11,438 nucleotides of DNA from an uncultured Senegalimassilia sp. (GTDB lineage: Bacteria; Actinomycetota; Coriobacteriia; Coriobacteriales; Eggerthellaceae). The position numbers and the translations under genes were made by a program. The stretch is from positions 1 to 11,438 of the forward strand of contig CALEWN010000344.1 of assembly GCA_937925385.1 (NCBI GenBank), read 5' to 3'. Below are positions 1 to 4,403 of this stretch, in pieces; the first letter of the stretch is position 1, and each line of letters begins with the position of its first letter. Under the pieces are notes generated by a model. The model did not search any database, was not told the DNA's origin, and worked only from the letters and a program-made list of their open reading frames with translations.

Positions 1-961
1 TGAACACTACCAGGCCGATGAACAATGCAACAGGGACTTCCCAGTAAGCGATGGTGCTGTAGTCCATAGCCGGCAGGTTACGGCCAGCGACCAGCAGGCA
101 ACCCAGAGCGATAGGACCGCACACGATCCACAGAAGAACAGCGCCCACCCAGTTGAAAGCCGTGAAATGAATCTCGGTGATCCAGTTGGTCTGACCCGTG
201 GCCATACCGACAACGTTCATCAGGATTGCGATGACACCCGCACCGATAACAGCGAAGATAAAGTTGTACACGCCGCGAGCGGTGGTATCCGCATCCTTAC
301 GATAACCGTTGAAGAACATGGAAGCGCCATAGAACACGCCGGAAAGCAGGCCGAAGACGTCACCGACCATCTTCTGCGGGAACTCCGGAGTGGAAGGAGC
401 CAGATTGAAGTCAAGGCCAAATGCGTTTCCACCAACGCCAAAGCCAAGAAGGCTCTCACCGAACAGCATGCCTACGAACACGATGCAAAGGCAAACCCAT
501 TGCAGTGGGCTCATCGGCTCTTTGCGGAAGATTCGTGCAAGCAGTACGCAGATAACGGGACCCGTGTAAATGAACATAACGGCATTTGCAACGGTGGTCA
601 TCAACGTGGAAGTCACGTAGCATGCCAAGGACATGCCGATCATCAAGCCACCCAGTGCGATTGCGGGAGTAAGCTTAAGCTTCTTGAACGTGGTTACCTT
701 ATGAGTGGCAACCATGAGGATCACGAAGAAAAGCACACCCATCGCCATGCGGCCAAGCGCCATAATCGCGCCGATGGAGTCGGAGCCGTTCAAGCCCTGA
801 GTAGCATCGAACATGTCGGTACGCGTACCCCAGCGGCTGAACAGCGGCACCAAACCCATGCCGGTTGCAGAAATCAGCATGAAGATAGTGCCCATTTTAC
901 GGTTCATTTGGTAATCCTGAGAGCCGTCCCCTTGGCCCACAGTGTTTTTCTCTTCTGCCAT
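1..961 (-). CDS. DMT/EamA-family transporter, C-terminus beyond the left edge
   Basis: I translated 320 codons by hand from the ATG at 961-959; the frame is still open at base 1, so the C-terminus is missing. A strong AAGGAGG ribosome binding site (967-973) sits 5 bases upstream. The product is a polytopic inner-membrane protein: a hydrophilic N-terminus (about residues 1-22), then hydrophobic segments near 24-41, 65-86, 98-115, 123-143, 153-170, 200-218, 231-254, 270-292 and 306-320. The stretch around 125-165 (ANAVMFIYTGPVICVLLARIF, then a basic turn and a hydrophobic helix) is typical of the end of one EamA repeat, and 297-318 (PAMDYSTIAYWEVPVALFIG) is the equivalent part of the second repeat. 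EamA/DMT proteins move small metabolites or amino-acid-like compounds, but substrate cannot be read from sequence. It lies downstream of the amidinotransferase on the same strand, behind a terminator, so I infer separate promoter but related function, such as moving a guanidino compound or ornithine/arginine. Confidence -1.
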   Translation of the reverse strand, partial: MAEEKNTVGQGDGSQDYQMNRKMGTIFMLISATGMGLVPLFSRWGTRTDMFDATQGLNGSDSIGAIMALGRMAMGVLFFVILMVATHKVTTFKKLKLTPAIALGGLMIGMSLACYVTSTLMTTVANAVMFIYTGPVICVLLARIFRKEPMSPLQWVCLCIVFVGMLFGESLLGFGVGGNAFGLDFNLAPSTPEFPQKMVGDVFGLLSGVFYGASMFFNGYRKDADTTARGVYNFIFAVIGAGVIAILMNVVGMATGQTNWITEIHFTAFNWVGAVLLWIVCGPIALGCLLVAGRNLPAMDYSTIAYWEVPVALFIGLVVF

Positions 962-1014
962 TGGTTCCTCCTTAAAAACCAGTAGCATTACAGGGTGCCT
1001 CCAATTCACCCAAT

Positions 1015-1030
1015 TTCGGTTCTGACCGAA
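1015..1030. promoter_or_regulatory. 16-bp dyad, candidate operator of the transporter gene
   Basis: The sequence TTCGGTTCTGACCGAA has perfect 6-bp arms around a 4-bp centre. It lies directly downstream of the candidate -10 element of the transporter promoter, so it would cover the transcription start about 60 bases before the start codon. This position is typical of a repressor operator. The outer CGGT/ACCG bases also occur in the dyad in front of the amidinotransferase, although with a different spacing, so a common regulator is possible but not shown. Confidence -1.
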
Positions 1031-1057
1031 CTATTTCGTGCTCATATTGATATTCAA
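1030..1057 (-). promoter_or_regulatory. Candidate promoter of the DMT transporter
   Basis: Read on the minus strand: TTGAAT (1052-1057) as -35, a 16-bp spacer and AATAGT (1030-1035) as -10, each 4 of 6 to the sigma-70 consensus. It is the best match I found between the upstream terminator and the gene. The predicted start falls in the adjoining dyad at 1015-1030. The match is modest and the call is tentative. Confidence -1.
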
Positions 1058-1122
1058 TTGTTAAGCTCGATCCTGCCCAGTCGAATCGAAAACCCTTTGA
1101 TGGGCGATTGAAAGGCGAACTC

Positions 1123-1161
1123 AAAAAAAGGGGCCTGGCTGAACTTGTCGTGCCAGGCCCC
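1123..1161 (-). terminator. Intrinsic terminator of the amidinotransferase gene
   Basis: A perfect 10-bp stem (GGGGCCTGGC at 1130-1139, GCCAGGCCCC at 1152-1161) with a 12-base loop is followed, on the minus strand, by seven T (1123-1129 are A on the plus strand). It is 55 bases past the amidinotransferase stop codon. It separates that gene from the transporter gene next downstream. Confidence -1.
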
Positions 1162-1216
1162 TATCTATAACTTGTTCAGAGCCCTACTTGAGTAGGTTCT
1201 GGTTTAGGCAGATAGC

Positions 1217-2365
1217 CTAGTCCTCCCACATCTCCGGGTGGATGAGCGTGCAGTCCTTGACGCGGTTCGGGAAGTAGTCAAGGCACTCGCCCTCGCGGTA
1301 GACGTCAGCGGTGGAGCAGTGCAGGCCGCCGCCGAACGGATAGGCGTCGCGCAGGTCGACCGGGATGACGTTCATGCCCAGGGAGTCCATCTGCTCCTGC
1401 TGGTTGACCTCGGAGGCCTCGACGATGACCGTGGAGGGATCCAGGACCAGGCAGTTCATGGACAGCCACACGGAGCTGTAGCACAGCGCGGGCGGCTCGT
1501 CATGGGCGGGCTGGGCAGCGTCGACGATCTGCCAATCGTTGGCCTCGAAAATCTCCCTCTGGCCCTCGGCGGGGTGACGGTGCGGGTTGTTGATGATCAG
1601 GCCCGGACGCAGCGGCACGAAGGTTGCGTCGATGTGGATCGGGTAGGGGTCGCCCGGGAAGTTCATGGCATGGATGCGGTACTCGGGATAGTAGCGCTGG
1701 AACCACTCCATGGCGGTGCGGTTGGTGGTCAGGCCGTGCTGGATGAAGATATCCTTGCCCATGCGCATGAGGTCGGCGGCGTCCCACATCGGCTCGACTT
1801 CGGTGGTCACGAAGTCCTTGTTGGCGGTACGGACGAGGCGCTCCTCGAGGGTGATCTTCTCGTCGTAGTAGTTGTGCTTGTAGGAAGCGTCGGTCAGACG
1901 AGGACGGGGTGCCTGGGTCCACAGGAACTCGGGATCCTCATCGAAGTACTGCTTCATGAGCGGCCAGTAGGCCAGGTACTCGAAGTAGCGGCAGCGGAAG
2001 GAGTTGGCGGAGGCCATAATCTCGTTGCCGACGGTCAGCAGGATGTCGCGCGGAGGCATGCAGGTCATCATGGAGTCGTTGCGGAAGTCCGGCGTGCCGA
2101 TGGCCTGGTTCCACTGCAGAGGGGTCGGGCGGTCGACGACGACGCCGCGCTCCTCGACGGCCTTGACCAGGTTCTCGAGGCACTCGTTGCCGCGCTCGAC
2201 GGTGCGCAGCGGGCGCAGGCCCCACATGCCGCGCATCTCGGAGTCGACCGGCACCTTCTCGGAGGTTGCGGGCTCCTCGGGCGGGATCATGGAGTTATCG
2301 CAGCGGCCAACGATGACGCGCTTCAACGGATCCCAGTCGTTCCAAGAGTTGACAATCTTCGCCAT
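1217..2365 (-). CDS. Arginine:X amidinotransferase (glycine amidinotransferase family)
   Basis: This 382-residue protein aligns along its length with vertebrate L-arginine:glycine amidinotransferase (mature length about 386). The family moves the amidino group of arginine to an amine through a covalent Cys intermediate, giving ornithine and a guanidino product. All three catalytic residues are present: Asp195 (in DAADLMRMGKDIF), His244 (in PIHIDATF) and Cys350 (in GGGLHCSTADVYR). The Asp-His distance of 49 is identical to human Asp254-His303. Arg263 (NPHR) matches human Arg322, which holds the arginine carboxylate. In the substrate loop, Tyr241 and Ile243 replace human Asn300 and Met302, so glycine need not be the acceptor. 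The ATG at 2365 has the ribosome binding site AAAGGAGA. A strong terminator follows. The gene is visibly richer in G/C-ending codons than the TetR gene, fitting high expression or a different history. Alternatives are inosamine-phosphate amidinotransferase (StrB1-like) or homoarginine/taurocyamine synthesis. Confidence -1.
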   Translation of the reverse strand: MAKIVNSWNDWDPLKRVIVGRCDNSMIPPEEPATSEKVPVDSEMRGMWGLRPLRTVERGNECLENLVKAVEERGVVVDRPTPLQWNQAIGTPDFRNDSMMTCMPPRDILLTVGNEIMASANSFRCRYFEYLAYWPLMKQYFDEDPEFLWTQAPRPRLTDASYKHNYYDEKITLEERLVRTANKDFVTTEVEPMWDAADLMRMGKDIFIQHGLTTNRTAMEWFQRYYPEYRIHAMNFPGDPYPIHIDATFVPLRPGLIINNPHRHPAEGQREIFEANDWQIVDAAQPAHDEPPALCYSSVWLSMNCLVLDPSTVIVEASEVNQQEQMDSLGMNVIPVDLRDAYPFGGGLHCSTADVYREGECLDYFPNRVKDCTLIHPEMWED

Positions 2366-2382
2366 GACTGTCTCCTTTCTTC

Positions 2383-2401
2383 GCGGTATCTTAGATACCG
2401 C
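2383..2401. promoter_or_regulatory. Perfect 19-bp dyad before the amidinotransferase, candidate TetR operator
   Basis: GCGGTATCTTAGATACCGC has perfect 8-bp arms and a 3-bp centre, which is the size and shape of many TetR-family operators. It ends 17 bases before the amidinotransferase start codon, right next to the ribosome binding site, and the divergent gene is a TetR-type regulator. As RNA it would instead form an 8-bp hairpin with a 3-base loop beside the ribosome binding site, so a post-transcriptional role is an alternative. Binding by the neighbouring regulator is inference. Confidence -1.
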
Positions 2402-2410
2402 TGTCGTTTT

Positions 2411-2436
2411 GCGGAGGAAGTGCTCTTCCCTTCCGC
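2411..2436. repeat. Bulged inverted repeat in the amidinotransferase leader
   Basis: GCGGA+GGAAG (2411-2420) pairs with CTTCC (2425-2429) and TCCGC (2432-2436), leaving a 2-base bulge and a 4-base loop. It precedes the 19-bp dyad in the probable minus-strand leader. There is no T tract directly after it, so it is not an ordinary terminator. The role is unknown. Confidence -1.
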
Positions 2437-2587
2437 AGGATCTCCGGTGCTTCCTTCACCGTTTTTCCATGGCTTCATTGTGCGCTTTTAATGCTTTCGA
2501 AACAAAGGAAATGATTCAAAGTTTGTACCGAAAAGGTAGATTTCTCGGTTGTATCGTGTTGTCTTGAGGGACTTCAGACCTTAGAAT

Positions 2588-2618
2588 ATTCCAAGCGGTG
2601 GAACAAACAGCTTGGAAT
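2588..2618. repeat. 9-bp inverted repeat with 13-bp spacer in the divergent region
   Basis: ATTCCAAGC (2588-2596) and GCTTGGAAT (2610-2618) are perfect inverted copies. The centres of the two arms are 22 bp apart, about two helical turns, so a dimeric protein could contact both on one face. It lies 179 bp upstream of the TetR start and 222 bp upstream of the amidinotransferase start. It could be an activator or repressor site, or a hairpin; nothing further can be said. Confidence -1.
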
Positions 2619-2796
2619 GTCAACCTTTATGGTCCATTTTTTGACTTGGATTTGGTTGCTCGTTACACCGCCCGGCGTTTCATTCCCGCCATTCATCCTA
2701 TACACGTTGTTTCTGAAAGGGTTTGCGAGCTATTAATTCTGTCTATCGGTTTTGACGACACAGAATTGAGGCCTATTACAGGGGGAGATGGTATTC

Positions 2797-3378
2797 ATGC
2801 TGACGGACTTGCTTTCGAGTCAGGACATTTTCAACACTCCTGATCTAAAAACGAAAATGAGTATATTGCACGCGGTCGATCGCTCTCTGGACCGCATGAC
2901 TATTTCGGAGATCTGCGAAAAGGCAAATATTTCCCGCCAGACGTTTTATCGGCATTTCCGGAGTAAGTATGATATTCCTTGGTGGTTCTGCATCTTTTGC
3001 CGACAGTTTTATCTGAACGAAATCGGACGAACCATCAACTGGCGCACCGGTTATTATCACCACATCCGGATATTGTCAACGGAGCGAGAGTTCTTCAAGA
3101 AGTCCATTCAGTACAGCATCAATACGCCATTCGGTCAGACGATCATGCCGCAAAACAGGCAAACGGTTCTGCTTGAGACCCTTAGAACGTATCGAAACGT
3201 GCCCGTTGATCACAATATGCAGTTCTTAGTGGAGATGTTCTCGAAGCTAGAGTGCGAAGTACTGAACGATTGGTTCCGTTCTGACGCTGATACCGATTTG
3301 GTTGTTTGGACCGACGATTTGGTAAGCCTCGTTCCTGATAGGCTCTATCGCGCACTTGACATCACCCAGAACGTTTAA
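2797..3378 (+). CDS. TetR/AcrR-family transcriptional regulator
   Basis: The 193-residue protein has the usual TetR-family length and an N-terminal DNA-binding domain: the helix-turn-helix at residues 33-57 reads MTISEICEKANISRQTFYRHF, a typical TetR signature. The rest (about 60-193) is helical, rich in aromatic and charged residues, and does not let me name a ligand. I chose the ATG at 2797 because GGGGGAG (2781-2787) lies 9 bases ahead of it; the in-frame ATG at 2788 touches the G-tract with no spacing and would add only three residues. It is transcribed away from the amidinotransferase, whose leader contains a 19-bp dyad, so I infer that it controls that gene, itself and perhaps the transporter. 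Codon use is more AT-rich than in the neighbouring enzyme gene, which hints at a separate origin. No other function seems likely. Confidence -1.
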   Translation: MLTDLLSSQDIFNTPDLKTKMSILHAVDRSLDRMTISEICEKANISRQTFYRHFRSKYDIPWWFCIFCRQFYLNEIGRTINWRTGYYHHIRILSTEREFFKKSIQYSINTPFGQTIMPQNRQTVLLETLRTYRNVPVDHNMQFLVEMFSKLECEVLNDWFRSDADTDLVVWTDDLVSLVPDRLYRALDITQNV

Positions 3379-3385
3379 TGCCGAT

Positions 3386-3438
3386 TGATACATGGGGGGG
3401 CGTAAATCAATGATTCGATTCACCCCCCCCATGTATCA
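3386..3438. repeat. 15-bp perfect inverted repeat with G7/C8 tracts
   Basis: TGATACATGGGGGGG (3386-3400) and CCCCCCCATGTATCA (3424-3438) are perfect inverted copies around 23 bases. The left arm starts 8 bases after the TetR stop codon. The position suits a transcription terminator hairpin, but there is no T tract on either strand. The homopolymer G/C arms would be prone to slippage. It may instead be a small palindromic repeat element; a second copy would be needed to say so and I see none in this window. Confidence -1.
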
Positions 3439-3573
3439 CAGGATATGGATTTGCGATCGTCCGGGATTGCGGCTTGCAGGAAAACAGCGTTTCCCGACTT
3501 TGGGCGTTGGCGCATGCCAGCGTCCTTTTTTGCCCTTTATGCCGGATTGCAATACAAGCAGCTCTCTGGTAAG

Positions 3574-3607
3574 GTCCATTATCAGATTATATGGTCTGAT
3601 AATGGAC
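3574..3607. repeat. 13-bp perfect inverted repeat just upstream of the GNAT gene
   Basis: GTCCATTATCAGA (3574-3586) and TCTGATAATGGAC (3595-3607) are perfect inverted copies with an 8-bp spacer (TTATATGG). It ends 6 bases before the ribosome binding site of the acetyltransferase gene. The right arm contains GATAAT, a possible -10 element, without a matching -35. An operator for an unlinked or upstream regulator, or an RNA hairpin controlling translation, are both possible. Confidence -1.
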
Positions 3608-3631
3608 TATTTGCAAGGAGTACTACGACCT

Positions 3632-4267
3632 ATGGGACCTGTTGAATATCGCCCGCTTCAAGACAAGGACATCGAGGTAGTTGGCGCCATCCTTGGCGAC
3701 ACGTGGCATACCTACGCTGATGGCAGAAAACGCGTAGTTTCGGGAATCGTCGATCTTGCCAACTTTGCGCAGCGCAACACTTTCACCGAAGTTGCCGTTG
3801 TCAACGACTCCCCCATCGGCGTGATCATGGCACGGGCAGGCGCCCCTAGCGAGCAAACGCAGGCGCATTGGAAGACCATCGAGCAAGATGCGCGCAAGGA
3901 GCTTGACGAGCTAGGCGGCAGCAGCGCAGACCTTGCGCACTTCTTTGAGACCGCAAAACAAGCCGACCGCGCGCTACTTGCGCAAAGCGGCTGCGACCCC
4001 GATTTCGAGCTGGTGCTGTTCGCCGTGTCCGACAAGGCCAGAGGACTCGGAATCGGAAGCACGCTTATGGACCACGTCCAGCGCTATTTGGCGGCCCAAG
4101 GGGCATCGAAGGCGTTCCTGTTCACCGACACCGATTGCACATGGGAGTATTACGAGCACAGGGGCATGAAGCGCGCTGCCGAGCAGTCTTTTGCGCAGGA
4201 AGCAACGTCGATTCTTCCCGAGCGCATGTTCGTATATGAGATGGACCTGAAAGGCTTCGGGCGATAG
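3632..4267 (+). CDS. GNAT-family N-acetyltransferase
   Basis: The product (211 residues) is a soluble acetyl-CoA-dependent acyltransferase. The acetyl-CoA-binding motif A is at residues 127-149 (LVLFAVSDKARGLGIGSTLM), with the R-x-x-G-x-G pyrophosphate loop as Arg137-Gly140-Gly142. The following motif B lies around 163-179 (LFTDTDCTWEYYEHRGM). Between strands of the first half and motif A there is a long, mostly helical insertion (about 72-122) that probably shapes the acceptor site. The substrate cannot be named; single-gene GNATs acetylate amines of antibiotics, amino acids, polyamines or proteins. The ATG at 3632 follows CAAGGAG (3614-3620) at 11 bases; an in-frame ATG at 3602 lies inside the inverted repeat and upstream of that ribosome binding site, so I rejected it. 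The gene is convergent with the P-type ATPase and seems monocistronic. The stop codon lies in the loop of a perfect hairpin. Confidence -1.
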   Translation: MGPVEYRPLQDKDIEVVGAILGDTWHTYADGRKRVVSGIVDLANFAQRNTFTEVAVVNDSPIGVIMARAGAPSEQTQAHWKTIEQDARKELDELGGSSADLAHFFETAKQADRALLAQSGCDPDFELVLFAVSDKARGLGIGSTLMDHVQRYLAAQGASKAFLFTDTDCTWEYYEHRGMKRAAEQSFAQEATSILPERMFVYEMDLKGFGR

Positions 4268-4278
4268 CGCCCGAAGCC
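4253..4278 (+). terminator. 11-bp hairpin enclosing the GNAT stop codon, probable terminator
   Basis: GGCTTCGGGCG (4253-4263) and CGCCCGAAGCC (4268-4278) form a perfect 11-bp stem with the 4-base loop ATAG, which contains the TAG stop codon (4265-4267). The stem is very stable and G/C-rich but has no T tract, so it may terminate poorly, act bidirectionally, or protect the 3' end of the mRNA. Confidence -1.
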
Positions 4279-4326
4279 GCACCGTACGCGGGGGCATAGG
4301 CGCTAACGAGCGGTTTGCCGCCCTTG

Positions 4327-4399
4327 CCCCCGACGGGACGCAGGCTGCCGCCTGTTGCCCTCGCAAAGAGACAGGCCGCCACCCTCCCCCGTCGGGACG
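4327..4399. repeat. Imperfect direct repeat, each copy quasi-palindromic, between convergent genes
   Basis: CCCCCGACGGGACG (4327-4340) recurs as CCCCCGTCGGGACG (4386-4399), 13 of 14 bases identical. Because CCCGACGGG and CCCGTCGGG are reverse complements, the copies can also pair with each other. Between them CAGGC/GCCTG (4341-4345, 4350-4354) forms a small hairpin. This is the only structured candidate for the 3' end of the ATPase transcript; no T tract is present. Confidence -1.
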
Positions 4400-4403
4400 G
4401 CCC

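Larger units (their letters stand above)
2366..2796. other. Divergent control region between amidinotransferase and TetR gene
   Basis: This 431-bp stretch is AT-richer than the genes to its left and holds no convincing gene. It contains, in order: the 19-bp dyad at 2383-2401; a bulged hairpin at 2411-2436; a 5-bp hairpin CGGTG/CACCG (2445-2449 and 2457-2461) followed by five T on the plus strand; ACCGA (2527-2531) facing TCGGT (2545-2549); and the 9-bp inverted repeat at 2588-2618. I find no clear promoter for the amidinotransferase. For the TetR gene the candidates are weak: TTGTTT (2707-2712) with TATTAA (2731-2736), or TTGACG (2752-2757) with TATTAC (2774-2779); the latter would start transcription inside the ribosome binding site. 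Confidence -1.

Noticed and set aside
167..985. 272-codon open frame on the plus strand opposite the transporter
   Set aside because: The translation is His/Glu-rich and resembles no protein, while the minus strand gives a clear membrane protein with a strong ribosome binding site.
1238..2491. 417-codon open frame on the plus strand opposite the amidinotransferase
   Set aside because: It is the antisense shadow of a G/C-third-position-rich gene; its translation is low-complexity (Val/Gly/Asp/His-rich), and the opposite strand encodes a full enzyme with all catalytic residues.
2366..2600. Guanidine-type riboswitch before the amidinotransferase
   Set aside because: I looked for paired ACGR-loop hairpins (guanidine-II) and the conserved elements of the ykkC types; the loops here are TAA and AGCA-like and no motif fits.
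2598..2843. 81-codon frame upstream of and overlapping the TetR gene
   Set aside because: No ribosome binding site, no recognisable features, starts inside the 2588-2618 inverted repeat and overlaps the start of the TetR gene.
3392..3631. Upstream extension of the GNAT protein
   Set aside because: The extra 80 residues would span two inverted repeats, have no family similarity, and a ribosome binding site lies directly before the internal ATG at 3632.
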